A stretch of 64,000 nt of DNA from Pontederia crassipes (lineage: Eukaryota > Streptophyta > Magnoliopsida > Commelinales > Pontederiaceae), in contig CM060193.1 in assembly GCA_030549335.1 (NCBI GenBank), forward strand, positions 43,571,391 to 43,635,390, read 5' to 3'. Positions 46,101-56,639 of this stretch are shown piece by piece. Every line of letters starts with the position of its first letter. Within the stretch, counting starts at the first letter, position 1. A model generated the notes under the pieces. That model was not told the origin of the DNA. It made no database searches and saw only the letters and a list, made by a program, of their open reading frames with translations. Position numbers and translations under genes: made by a program.

Positions 46101-48602
46101 CACACAACTTTTCTTCTTCGGGAGTGGGGTTTTGGCTACACACTGTACATCTCCCCTTATTTTGTCACTCCTTGGGAGCTCTTTTTTGTACCTCCTCTAA
46201 AAAAAAAGCTCTTCTTTGTACATGATCTCCATTTTACAGATATGTGTGTGTTTATACATATACACACGCGCGCATGGATGACAACCACAACTCTGGTGGT
46301 CATCCTTTTTCTCCTAAAAAATATATATATGTCCGGCTACCTTCGAGAGCAGGACTCTATTTGCAAATAGGTTATAAATTCGATACTTAGAAATAAGTTA
46401 CAGAATTTACATGGCAACAACCTAACTCTAATTAAAGTTCTAAACCAAGTGGAAACACCTAGAAAAGATCCATGTAGAGGATTTTTTTTCTTTTGAGAAG
46501 CCATGTAAAGGAAGTTACAAGTTGTACCTTTAAATCCATCAGAATTTTGAAATAGATTAATTATCTTATTCTCCTTTTTTATCTTAGGATGATTTTTGTG
46601 CTATTTTAAGACTTTTAATTTGAGTCCAACTTTATTTGTAAAACTCTATATAAGAGTTCCATTGATTGATAGGAATAAAATTAGAGATGAATTCCAATTG
46701 AACTTCATGTTCTCTTTATCATGAGAATTTATGATGACTTCAGCAGTTTTCTAAGAACTTTGATTGATTCTAGAACAATTACTTTTCCTAGCAATTTGGA
46801 ACGATAATGTTGATAGTTTCCAAGATTCCTGGTGAATTTTGGATTGTTTGTTGGTCATTCGCATCGTCTTATCGCCGACTTCAACGCACCACAGCCATCT
46901 TCTTCAATCCAGTTGCATAAAGACCTAACTTATTTCCTTTCCTGTTTTTTGTCTTACACAAGAAAACCTAGTAAGGACCTGTCCCTCGCACTAGCTTGCA
47001 AAAACCAAGACTTTAGGTGTGTACCCACCAAATCTGACTACAATATATTCTCTGATATTTGTTCACCCCTCAATTATTTATTTGCAAGAAGAATATGCAT
47101 GTCAGAGTGTGAATCTTTGAAGGTCATACCCAACATCTCTCTTGGCACTATCAGGGCATCAATTGAGGATCCAGTCAAGTAATTATACCATTTCTTCAAT
47201 TTTCAGATGAAAAAAAAGCAGATGAAAATTGTGGCTGCCAGGCATTTATATGTGTGGCAAATGCATACAATCTAAGAAACCTTGATGACAACATGTGATT
47301 GTCACTACCCTGCTCCCAAAATGAAAAGTTTATTCCAAAACCAAGGATGCCAAAAAGATGTCCTGAATAAAGTGATCATCATCCAAAATCCCTCTAGAAA
47401 TACTAATCCAGAAGTGCATAATAGGATATATCTCTTTTAACATTCAATCTTGAAGTGGCTCCGAGTATAACTCAATGTCCCTTCAGGTTTTCAGGTTCAA
47501 CGGTTATAATCTTAACCAGGGGGGCAGGACAGCAAGATGAGAATGAATCCCTGTTGTGAATGGTTTTGGTTCCGGGTCGTAGTAGATAGCGTATAGATGA
47601 TAACTTAAGACAACCAAGTATAACCTTGAAGAGCTAATTTGCAGACATTGTTAAACTTGAAGCTCTTCAAGTTTCTATTAAAAAAGGACTACTCGTCTAA
47701 GCTTGCTCATTGTGTGTGATCTGTGCCGGGAAAAGACAAGCAGACTGACATGAAAAAGTAAAAAGTGAGATCAAAATGGCAAATAGCAAAACACATGTCA
47801 ACACCGAAGATTTCAGAGCATATTGCACTGAAAAGCCATTCAAAATAGCAACTGCACGACCCTCGTAAAAAAGGCATAAGTGTTGACAACATATTGGAGA
47901 ATAAGAAGTCCACAAACTAAAACTAAGTTTAGAACATCAGACAATCACAATAGATCAGGAAATCAAAAAACTTTAGCTATGTGTTCCATCACAAATTCCA
48001 CATTTTTGGCAGAGCAGGACCGAGACCCTATCAATGTACCATATTATTTTTCACGCAATAAGTCTTGGCAGTCTATCTAAAGTGATAAAAGGGCCACAGT
48101 AAGACTTATTCATTCACGCCACAACCCACAAGACTTGGATCAAACTAATACCACATTGTAGTCGGCATGCAAATCCTAACTCCAGGAAGTGTCTTTGATA
48201 CATAAAAACAGAGAAAATTATCATTTAAGACGTATCAATTTACTCCGAATTGAAGGATACCAAAAGAAATGCAAAGACAGAGAAAAAAGTAGAGAGAGGG
48301 AGAGAGATTGCCTTGTCTCCTACGTAGGGGACTTTGACGGAGTCTTCAGTTCCGAAGGCACGTTGCTGCTGATAGTCGTCGTCCCAGCAGAAGTCGTCCA
48401 TGGTGGAGAGAAATGTCCCATCTTCGGGGAGGTTAGGGTTAGGGCAGGATGAAGTGGAAGGCGCCTCCTCCAATTGGGGCACTGCCTCGGGCGGCGGGGC
48501 CGTAACCAGGGCCTCCGCCTGCTGACCGTCGGCGGCTTGACCGTCCTCATCGCCGGCGAATTTGCGTTTGTTGGCGCCACTGACCTCCGCTTCCTTGGCC
48601 AT
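37105..48602 (-). CDS. OTUB1: OTUB1-type otubain deubiquitinase
   Basis: Eight exons on the minus strand: 48602-48312, 44629-44564, 44467-44384, 42746-42624, 38544-38492, 38323-38274, 38190-38090, 37383-37105; 348 aa. Otubains are OTU-family cysteine proteases that cleave (mainly Lys48-type) ubiquitin chains. Residues 1-95 are an acidic N-terminus ending in conserved KVPYVGDK. The OTU core has RTRGDGNCFYRSFMFSYL with Asp134 and Cys137 (exon 3), FEDFF (exon 4), FFRFITAGEIRRRADFFEPF (exon 7), and VEPMGEESDHVHITALCDAL to YRPGHYDILY with His341 (exon 8). All seven junctions keep frame and have AG acceptors; six have GT donors, and intron 1 appears to have GC (AAG|GCAATC). It closely resembles Arabidopsis At1g28120 but has a longer N-terminus. 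Start chosen as the first ATG of an open exon with a pyrimidine-rich leader and a TATA-like motif about 110 bases upstream. Confidence 0.93.
38660..38832 (-). mobile_element. tRNA-derived SINE in OTUB1 intron 4
   Basis: On the minus strand GGTTGGCACAGCTGGTTAGC is a good pol III A box context (TGGCxxAGxTGG), and GTCTTGGGTTTGATTTT about 45 bases later a degenerate B box, followed by about 100 bases of unrelated body. Sense-oriented with the gene. No target duplication was identified. Confidence 0.5.
39389..40176. mobile_element. Tourist/Harbinger-type MITE in OTUB1 intron 4
   Basis: 788 bp. Ends are GGGTGTGTTTGTTTTGATC and, in reverse complement, GGGTTCGTTTGGTTTTCTC, flanked by TAA at 39386-39388 and 40177-40179. 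GGG...TGTTTGG ends and a TAA duplication are typical of PIF/Harbinger-related elements. It contains a 28-bp direct repeat (AGATCTTCTCTTACT core, about 39726 and 39767). The small plus-strand frame inside has no recognised domain. Confidence 0.75.
40222..40286 (-). mobile_element. 5'-truncated LINE 3' end (65 bp) with target duplication
   Basis: Read on the minus strand: GGATGACTACC, loop, TAGTCATCC, TTTCTCGTTTC, then about 18 A. It is flanked by the 13-bp duplication AATTAAGGCACAA (40209-40221 and 40287-40299). Only the terminal stem-loop and tail of the LINE were copied. Confidence 0.85.
40648..41840 (-). pseudogene. LINE 3' end relic in OTUB1 intron 4, split by an hAT MITE
   Basis: On the minus strand, frames from about 41640 down to 41230 give HYSHTPSW, AGSWAVWLQENCVIFGEG-like segments, resembling the C-terminal region of plant L1-type ORF2 after the RT zinc-binding domain. 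Then a 3' untranslated part resembles that of the LINE at 45680-46325 (shared CGGGAxTGGGGTTTTGGxTA). It ends in the GGATGAC/GTAGTCATCC stem-loop, TTTTTCTCCTC and an A tail at 40648-40657. The MITE at 40790-41226 sits inside this 3' part. The 5' border is uncertain; all frames are broken. Confidence 0.6.
40790..41226. mobile_element. hAT-type MITE inside the LINE relic
   Basis: 437 bp. Ends are TAGGGGTGTTCACGGGTC and, in reverse complement, TAGGAGTGTTCACCGGGTC. Flanks are ATTCCCGA (40782-40789) and ATTCCCAA (41227-41234), a 7-of-8 target duplication. Same CGGGTC-rich type as 24059-24519. Confidence 0.87.
42960..43168 (+). mobile_element. LINE/SINE 3' end with (AAT)n tail in OTUB1 intron 3
   Basis: GTATTAATCAATGAAACTAG, then TAGTCATCCTTTTTGCCTTC, lead directly into about 23 AAT units. 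The GTCATCC-TTTTT-C(C/T)TC context is the same 3' end seen in the poly(A)-tailed copies, but the tail here is AAT repeat. Confidence 0.6.
43100..43168. repeat. (AAT)n microsatellite
   Basis: About 23 AAT/AATGAT units adjoining the LINE 3' end. Confidence 0.95.
43429..43453 (+). mobile_element. Tail-only retrotransposition scar
   Basis: CCCTCTC plus a run of 17 A and a G, flanked by AACTTTATCAGACCA (43414-43428) and AACTTCATCAGACCA (43454-43468), a 15-bp duplication with one mismatch. The insert is essentially only a poly(A) tail. Confidence 0.8.
43480..44192 (+). pseudogene. LINE zinc-binding (zf-RVT) domain relic in OTUB1 intron 3
   Basis: Shifting plus-strand frames give DGWRWNAAQFSVRQVYGF (about 43541-43591), LIWKHKVPMR and VFAWLL (about 43640-43690), then ARDGAITCCPLCEDAPEDS (about 43733-43788). 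This is the order of the RT zinc-binding domain at the end of plant LINE ORF2 (W+W ... FSVxSxY ... WxxxxPxKxxxFAWL ... CxxC). The 3' part ends with a GGATAGCAGAC/GTCTGGCATCC stem, TTCTTACCTTC and a short A tail. Inactive; antisense to the gene. Confidence 0.75.
44925..44990 (-). repeat. LINE-type 3' end fragment in OTUB1 intron 1 region
   Basis: On the minus strand GCTTAGTCATCCTTTCTTGG then an A run; the left half of the stem is degenerate. Falls within intron 1 (44630-48311). Confidence 0.45.
45675..46325 (+). pseudogene. LINE zinc-binding domain and 3' end in OTUB1 intron 1
   Basis: One long plus-strand frame with a single stop near 45811 gives DSRLIWRSRMPLKNKIFAWL (about 45709-45770), CILCGEVEEDIAHLFFECPV and REIWRAV (about 45838-45918), with the C-x2-C...H-x4-C ligands of the zf-RVT domain intact. 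A 3' untranslated part follows. It ends with GGATGACAACCAC, loop, GTGGTCATCC, TTTTTCTCCT and an A run at about 46274-46322. It is less decayed than the other LINE copies here. Antisense to OTUB1. Confidence 0.85.
46330..48240. other. Remainder of OTUB1 intron 1
   Basis: No further element recognised. A 116-codon plus-strand frame at 46832-47182 shows no domain and is probably chance. Confidence 0.5.
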
Positions 48603-48710
48603 TTCAGCTCCTCACGCTCCTGGACCCGAAGAGAGAGGAGAGAGAAGATCGAAACGATTTGATTTGGTAGTCGAAGAAGCAAAATCTTTTTTATTCGGGC
48701 GAAAAATGGG

Positions 48711-48719
48711 ATTTTTATA
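48711..48719 (-). promoter_or_regulatory. TATA-like motif upstream of OTUB1
   Basis: Reads TATAAAAAT on the minus strand, about 110 bases before the start codon. A CT-rich leader (TCTTCTCTCTCCTCTCTC) lies between, in the place expected for the transcript start and 5' untranslated region. Confidence 0.5.
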
Positions 48720-48729
48720 TTATTTCATT

Positions 48730-49690
48730 TTTGCGTTTCAACTTGGAAACAACAAAGTTTTTTTTCTAGGTCATATAGTTAGGGATCGTAGGGATGCACT
48801 TAATTGATCATTTAAATTATTATTAAAATATATTATCATTGTTTAAAGTATTAGTAGTAATTGAAAAGTACTAATAATATAAATAATAGTTAAAATAGTT
48901 GAAAAGTAAATTATGAATTTTAAAAATTATTTTAAATTTTGATCATGAATTATCATAAGTAAAAAGTGAATATAAATAAAAGAATATTAAAATGAATTTA
49001 AGAACTATTTGTAAAGGATTCTAAATAATAAAAGTTAGGTCAGCACTAAGGCTATGCCAAAAATAACACTTCAAGTAGCGTTTAACGATTGAAACGTTAT
49101 TTTATCTGTTTGCATACATAATTAAATGGAGTTTAGTGTTTTAAATAAAAAAATTGAAAAGTTACTTTTACTAACGTTTAGAGGTTCATATTTTTCTTCG
49201 ATTTTATCCTTATTCAAATGTATTATTTTTAAAATTTATCTTATTATTTTATAATTTTTATTTTATCACCATTCAACATTATTCCTTTTATATTCATATT
49301 TAATTAATTACAAAATATTTATTTATTAATAATGGATATAAAAATTAATTTAATAATTAATATTTTTAGATCATGTATGAATTATATAAAATGTATTATA
49401 AATATATTTTAATAAAAAATTTACTTGTAAAATTTTATTTTATTTCATTGAGATATTAATTATTTATTTATTAAATTTTAATAAAATTTGTATAGCAATT
49501 GAATTGAATAATTTATTGTATGTCCAATTATGTCATTTATATTTATCTGCTAATTCCACCGTGAAGTTTATCAAACGCTTATTTATTAATATATTAAATG
49601 AATCGCTAACCACTAATCATTAGTCGCTATCCGCTATCCGCTCGTTAAACCACTATCTGCTCGTCAAACTGCTAATTATGCCAAACAGGA
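48730..49690. other. AT-rich upstream flank, possible MITE
   Basis: AT-rich. It ends with a CTATCCGCTATCCGCTCG... AATTATGCCAAACAGGAGG run (about 49628-49690), and starts near 49045 with GGCTATGCCAAA. These phrases recall GGCATAGC/GCTATCCGC-type plant MITEs, but I could not align true terminal repeats. Confidence 0.3.
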
Positions 49691-50869
49691 GGGCTTGATT
49701 TGATGAGTCCTCATTTTGATAAATATAGTTTTGCTCGTTCATCTCAGCTCTAAATTAATCATCTTAGTAGTCCTAAAATCGGAAATCCGAGTGGGTACAC
49801 AAAAATAATAATCATAATAAACATGATGAATAAAATATCGAATATCAAAAATTTTGATTGAGTAGATATTGTTGTTCAAATACATTTCAACTAACTAATA
49901 ATTTAAAAAACACATCTTTTATTTACTATTTAAACTACTAATAATTAAAGTTATTAAAATTCTATAATTAATTATAGTCTAATCATATAATATGATTGAT
50001 CCTAAAATTTAAATAAAATAATCAATAGTACCAAAGGCTCCTTAGGTTTCATTAGTTATTTATATAAATTGTAATTACTTTTCTGCCCTCCTTTTTATCT
50101 ATTCCATAAACTTGGCTCTTTTCTTTTCTTCTTCATGTCGAAAGAAAAATATTGAGTTATCACATTCAATTTAAAACTCTTCATGTGAAAAGCTAAATAT
50201 ATGGATATATAGAAGAAGAGTAAAGATTGTTGAAACTTGAAAATGTAGAAAACAAACGTCACTCTAATTTTTAGGCGTTTTTCAACTTAGTTTAGAAAAA
50301 ATGAAAAAATAACAAGCAAATAAAATTTGGATATTAGCTGCCATAATGGACACTAGGACATGGAGAGTATATTTGGATGTTGATTGATAAATTAATAAAA
50401 AGTAAATGATTCAACAATTAAGCAACTTCAGCACAAAGATAACTCCATTCCCATGAATCACCATCTAAGGCACTCTCACTCTCATGCAATATAGTCCTAT
50501 ATACTATAAGATCAAAATCATCCACTTACACACAATCTCTATTATCATGATTTTTAACGATCCTGATTTTTTTCAAGATTTAATAAATAGATATTTTATT
50601 ATTTTATTTTTGGGAAATATTGTTATTAATACTACTATATTTAATAATTCCGAAAATAAAATAAAAGTGAGAGGAGTTTGATTAGTGATAGGATTATTCA
50701 ATTAATTTTGGAATTTATCTAATCAAATATTAGAATAAATATGGAGTGGTTAAAGGGATAAATTAGAGGATTAAATTTGAGTGGGATTAGATAATATGGT
50801 TAGAGAATAGTTAAAAATCTATAAACACTATGAATAAGAAATTAGAATGGGTCATCCGAAGGAATTTGT

Positions 50870-52720
50870 TTTTCTTCGTGTGTGCGGCGTCCTTCACGGC
50901 GGCGATCGGCGTAATTTCGCAGCGAACGTCGTGTGTTGCACGAAAGGTATGTAGGAGGATTCTGTTTGTTATTGTGTCGTGATGTTTTACGGCGCAATTT
51001 AATTTTAAATTAGATTTATTACGACCGTAATTTTCTGGCCGTAATTTTTTATTCCGGCCGTCAAGAGAGAGAAAGGAGAGTAGAGCCTTACGGTCGTAAA
51101 GGAGGTAGAGAGAGAAAGAGAGTTTAAGAGAATAAAAAAGGAGAAAATTTGGGGAAGAGATTTTACGGCCGAGAAAAGGGATAGAGAGGAGAGGAATAGA
51201 GTGAAAGGAATAAAATAAAAAAAGGGAAAGAGTGTTTACGACCGAGAAGTTAGGAGAGAGAATTAGAGAGAGAAAGTAGAAAACAGTAAGAGAAAAAAAG
51301 AAAGAGTTTAGAATTTACGAGTGTAATGGAATAGAGAGAAGTAGAGAGAGAAAGGTTAAAAAAAACAATAATAAGATGTATGGAATTACGGCCGTAAAGG
51401 ATAGGGGGTAGATTTGGAGAGAGAATTAGAAAAAAAAAAGAAATAGGTTGGAATTATAGAGAGTGAATATATTCTTCTTATTTTAATTATTTGTATTTTT
51501 CGACAAGAAAATTCTCTCGGCCAATAAGAAAAGAAGGAAAGAATTTCTAATTTTATTTCTTCATTTTTTCGAGAAGGAATTTACCTTTAGTTTATTGCTA
51601 TTGTTACTATTGGTATTATTATTGGTTGCATCGATTATATTATTGATGATTTTATTATTGGCCTATTTAATTTTTGGTTCAGGTCTTGTCTAACATAATT
51701 GATAATTTATTAAAGATAGACATTTTAGGTAAACAAGATAAAAGCCGAAAGCTATTAGACCCATGTCTACTTATTGTCACTAAGTCGGGACTAATTGAAT
51801 TGAATGTGGCAGATAGTGTAAACGTTATGGCTGTCCCGTGTATGGCCATTCGTCCCCCACCATACACGAACCCATTAAATTATATGGGACTTGCCGTGGC
51901 ACTGATCCCCCACTGACATGTATGAAAGTGGCGTAGTATCCATTAATTGACTGAGCGCTCTTCATTGAATTGGATAACTCTGAACATTATAAATTGAATT
52001 GAATAGAATTGAAATTGGAATTGAATCGAATTGGAATTGAATCGAATGGAATTAAATCATGATCATTGGATATATTGGCATTGAGTTGGCAATTATTATT
52101 GTCCTATTGAATTGAATTGTTATTGGCCAATGACCATTAATTATTAATTTGAAAATTATTAATTGAATATTGATCTATTAATCAGGAAATTGATAATTGT
52201 TAATTGGAAATTTGTTATTAATATACATTGGTCTTTTGACCATAGCCTGATATATTGTTCATATTGATAAATTATTAATTGGTTATTGTATTGACTGCTC
52301 AATTGACTCATTGTTGATTTTACCTTATTTTCGATTGAGCATATTGACTGTCTTTTAGACCCTACGTACTGAGTATTTTTATACTCATGGATATTTTCAT
52401 GTACCTGGATCTGTGCAGGTGAGAGAGCTATAGATGATGGTCCTGCAGGTGGCTACGCTCAGTGACAGACAGATGTTGCACATGACATTAGATCTAGTTA
52501 CTTAGTTTTATTATTTCCGCACTTATTAGAATTGTAAACTCATTGATGTTTTAGCATTTTGATTATTATGGATTATTAGTTTTGAAAAGTCTTCCGCATT
52601 TATGTTATATAGTCCGCACTTTATATATTTTATTCCGCAAAAATATTTTATAGAAAATTGAATAGCACCTCTAGGACGACTATGAACACGTGAAAGTCAC
52701 GTGGATCTTGGGGCGTTACA
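50870..52720 (+). repeat. LTR (Tekay/Del-like Ty3), probably solo
   Basis: Ends TTGGGGCGTTACA at 52720, the same end type as the LTR at 58077 (GGGGGCGTTACA), but no Met-tRNA primer site follows, so it is a 3' or solo LTR. Upstream it holds TTCCGCA-rich sequence, a GAATT-rich tract (51960-52200) and a palindrome-rich stretch (51020-51400). The left border is uncertain: one candidate pairs TGATT at 49695-49699 with TGATT at 52721-52725, giving a 3-kb LTR starting TGATGAGTCC. Confidence 0.5.
51020..51400. repeat. TTACGGCCGTAA-type palindrome cluster
   Basis: Variants TTACGACCGTAA, CTTACGGTCGTAA, TTTACGGCCGAGA, TTTACGACCGAGA, ATTACGGCCGTAA at 30- to 90-base intervals in GA-rich DNA. Confidence 0.65.
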
Positions 52721-52734
52721 TGATTATAGCATAT

Positions 52735-54465
52735 TCAAATATTATTTATCTAGATGGGTTCACCTATTGGCCTTACACCAGTAACCTCAAGTTTATCACC
52801 ATAAACCTTGCTTGATAACGGCAATCGATACCTCTTTTGGCATAATAGGATTCGACCAAACTCTCAATTTAGGGTGAATCATCAATGGACAGAATACATT
52901 TCTCTTGAGGTAGAGGTTGATTGACATCAACAAGAACCACACCTAAGTATTTTTTTTATAATTCGTAAAGCATTTAAACCAGGAATGTACATATAAACTC
53001 AAGAACATTAACAAATCAGTATAGAATAAAAGCTACAACATATTTGAGCATAGAAGAAGAAGTTATAAGAAATAACATTCCATCCAAACTCCTCAATCCT
53101 ATCTAATTGTCAGTACATTGATTCTAAAATAGAAATCAATGGTATTCAGCTCAATGGCTATCATAAACTCCATAAAAATCCATGTCAAAAACACAAAATA
53201 TAAAAATGAAGAACAAAAAGGAAGAAAATGTTATAGCTTTGTCCTCTCCAACTCCAAGGTGACTGCCTCTTTTTCTACTATCCCTGAGATTGATTCCACC
53301 TCTTTACCTTCTCTTTTATCAGTTCCTACACCATCGTTGCCTTTTAGAACCTTCTTGCGACTACAGAAAGAAATATGTAGTCCTAGGACCATTGATTTAT
53401 TATATATAGTGAAAAAATAAAAAGTAAAGAGATGGTACCATTTGTCAAGATGTTCTCGATAGATATTTTTCACCTATCTTCAATCTTATTGTCATCAAAG
53501 CACTTCCATCTCCAAAAGCTCAGTGATGCTTTAATGATATAAAAAAATAGCAATAATTTATTCCAAAATAATGAAATTTTCCAAATTTATAAAAATGAAG
53601 TACATGAAATTATAAAATAGGAAATTCATAAGCTAAATTCATAAACATGCAACTAAAAGCATACTAATGAGGGTAAAATGCATGTTCCATATAGCTAAAA
53701 CGTGTATGAATTTTTTTCTAAGTCACCTTAGGTTTCACAATTGGTTGCACTTTATTGTTTCTAAATACAGTTGATGTTCTTTGAACTAGAATGCTCTTCT
53801 TAGCTAGTCTTACCCACATGAATGTTCGTGTTTAGTTTCTATAGTAAGAATAAAGCCATAATTCAAACATAATATGTGTCCTATTTTAATTCAAAAATGT
53901 CAAAAACAAAGAGGAAAAATTACAAATCTCTCCACAATCTACTACCTTTTCCTATAAATAGATACTCCAAAGCACCAAAAAACATAAAAAAAATCCAAAC
54001 TAACAAATAGGAACTAAATCTTTGTACCTATATGCAATGTCATCAAAATTAGAACTAATTTAACAATTTATACGCTAGGTGGTGCTACATTTAACTTTGA
54101 CTTTCTTAATGTAAATAAAATGTAATAACATATGCAATTATAGTGAAAATGTAAATATCATAACAGAGGACAGATTAAATATAATAACAAAATATGATCA
54201 TTCTAGCCCCATGTGCCAGCAGAGCCTCTAACACAATGGTGCAACAAAGGGTTTGACATAAACATATCATAATCAAGTTTGCATAAAGTTTTTAAACTAA
54301 AGATCCATTGGTTATACATGACTCAGACTTCACGTAAGAATTTGATTGCATAACATAAAAGACACAAAAAAAATTTATTTATAAGATATTGGTCGACATA
54401 GGCGTAGTTCTTCTATCATGGTCTACATAGCCATGTAAGTCTTAAATGCATTATAAATTCACTCG
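52735..54465. other. Intergenic DNA, no gene recognised
   Basis: Mostly AT-rich. A minus-strand frame at about 52950-52740 (LGVVLVDVNQPLPQE at its start, with one stop) looks somewhat protein-like, but I recognise no family. A plus-strand frame at 53139-53420 is unremarkable. Confidence 0.45.
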
Positions 54466-54469
54466 CACA

Positions 54470-55444
54470 TGCAATCATTAGATCCTATAATTTTTATAGA
54501 TTGAATCATGAATATTATAAAATCGAGTTTGTTGATGAGGTTAACTTACACTTTAGTGTATGTACCACTCTTACTTATCAATTTTTAGATCACTAAAAAT
54601 TATACTATTAAGCACCATTCTTTAGTTTCTAATATGATAAGAAAGAAACTCTTTGCACCATATTTTTCTTCGAGAGGCAAAACAATCTATTCTCCTTGAA
54701 AGCTTCCACTCAAATCCTTTCTTCACTCAAGAGGTAAGGTTCAAGCTCTTTTAGAATTGAACACACTCTAATTTTTCTCTAGTCCAAGTAATAAGAAGCA
54801 ACCTCTATTATGAAGGGGCTAAATATCCAAATTACAATAAAAGTTCCTCACTCACAACTCTCAACATTATACATTTGAGAGAATATAAGATACAGAAATT
54901 TATAAGAAAGATTCAATACTTTAATCTCAATTATAGCCAGCATATTTTTTCTTGTAAGCACTTGTCACACTTTGTTTGAATCGAAATCAAGTCATCATTA
55001 AGAAAAAGTTTGGACGTTCACTTCTATACTTTCAAAATTATGAATTATGCAGCAATTTACAGCCATTGTGTCTAATAGGAAAGGTACTGACATATGGAAG
55101 GTTAGATAAAATATTATAACTTTATTTTTTACCAAAATACTTTCAGTCTAATGGTTTCGAATATTTAAACTTTAGGTTCATATGTCTTAACTTTTCTCTC
55201 CAAAGTCCATCTATTGTCGGCCTAATTTCCATGCATAAAACTATGATTGGAAATATGATCCATTCCATAACTTTGAATACAGATGTCAATCGAAATACAG
55301 CCAGAATAAGTACTAATTGAAAGTTAAGGGCATAAAACTGTATACTCCATATTAAAACTTTTTGGTGCATCAAAATGATAAAGACACTTGAGATTTATAT
55401 CATCAAAATATAATTAATGAAAACACAAAATCTATGTTCCAACA
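54470..55444 (-). repeat. SIRE-type LTR, minus orientation
   Basis: On the minus strand it starts TGTTGGAACATAGATTTTGT then TTTTGATGATATAAA, parallel to the start of the LTR at 17520. It later has the reverse complement of CACTCAAGAGGTAAGG, present in both, and ends near GTTGATGAGGTTAAC (compare GGCCGAACCTCGTCAAC). Right border exact at 55444, left border approximate. Confidence 0.6.
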
Positions 55445-56130
55445 CACATGATATCATCAAGAATTAACATATTATGCAATATTAAATTTCATAGACATTG
55501 TGCATGAACAATATTATATCATGTAACATTGTCTAATGTCACTTATGCAATCATTGTTATTCATTAGCTCGAAATCATTAATCAATTGCTTTCATAATCA
55601 TTATCTTTTCCTTTGAAATTTGAGTGATGCATACCTACACAAATGGCCATCGATGTTTTTTTTTGGTACCAAAATTCTTGGCCTTAACATTAGTTTTGGT
55701 TCCTTATGTTTCATTTCTTCCAACAATTTTCTTTTATTCTAAAAGTTTGTTGCGACAAAAAAATAACTTTTTTAACTTGTGCAACATTGACGTTCAAGAA
55801 TATGATATCACAAACAAAATGATTCTTCGCAATGAATGCTTTGCTTTTAAAATCAACTTTCACAATATACAAGTCATTAATAAATAAGTTATCATTCTCC
55901 ACATGTAAGATACATTTTTTTCATCATATATTATTATTGTAATAACCAACACAGGCAAAAAAAAAGTGATTTGAGTTCGACTCAAACAACCGGCCAATAG
56001 ATAACTTAATGTTATCTTAATTGGAGTTGAAAATCGTAGCCAAGGGGAGGGACTCCTATATGATTTAACAGAGACGTAGAAGATAAAAAAACCAAACGAA
56101 AGAAATAAAACCTCCCCTCAAATCTCACGT
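55445..56130. other. AT-rich DNA, nothing recognised
   Basis: No coding or repeat signal was picked out. Confidence 0.5.
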
Positions 56131-56212
56131 CCCCTCTCAGTTCTTTTTGGTTTTCCCGCGGACGTGAGCAGGGGCATGAAATCCTCGCTCATTGTTTTCA
56201 GGTGTAAGGGTA

Positions 56213-56213
56213 G

Positions 56214-56250
<37 letters not shown>

Positions 56251-56271
56251 CTCTCTCTCTCTCTCTCTCTC
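56213..56271. repeat. Compound (CT)n(TA)n(CT)n microsatellite
   Basis: CT, then TA, then CT dinucleotide runs, near the left part of the LTR. Confidence 0.95.
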
Positions 56272-56639
56272 CCCTTGCTACAAGTTATTTGATCTCCACG
56301 CCACTTTCCTCAGCCTCTCCATCGGATTGTTTTTTGACGAATCGAAGGAACGGATCTATCGCGAACAGGTGGATGAATCGAAATCACCTTGCATGACCTC
56401 TGAATTATCCCAATTCATGCCCTAATCATTATGAAAAGAAAAGAATATGAATAGGGTCCAAGTTATCGATTTTAATTGTTTGATTTCTTGAATTCATTGT
56501 TTGGTTGATTGTTTGCATGCATAGTTGTTTCTGGTTATTCTATTTCTGTATTATTGATTGCTAGGAGGTAGGATTTAGAGTAGGGCGAAAGTACGTTAAG
56601 AATTCATGTAATTTTTGGATTGAAATCGGCTGGAACCAG

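Noticed and set aside
46832..47182. 116-codon plus-strand ORF in OTUB1 intron 1
   Set aside because: No domain or codon bias; antisense within an intron; likely chance.
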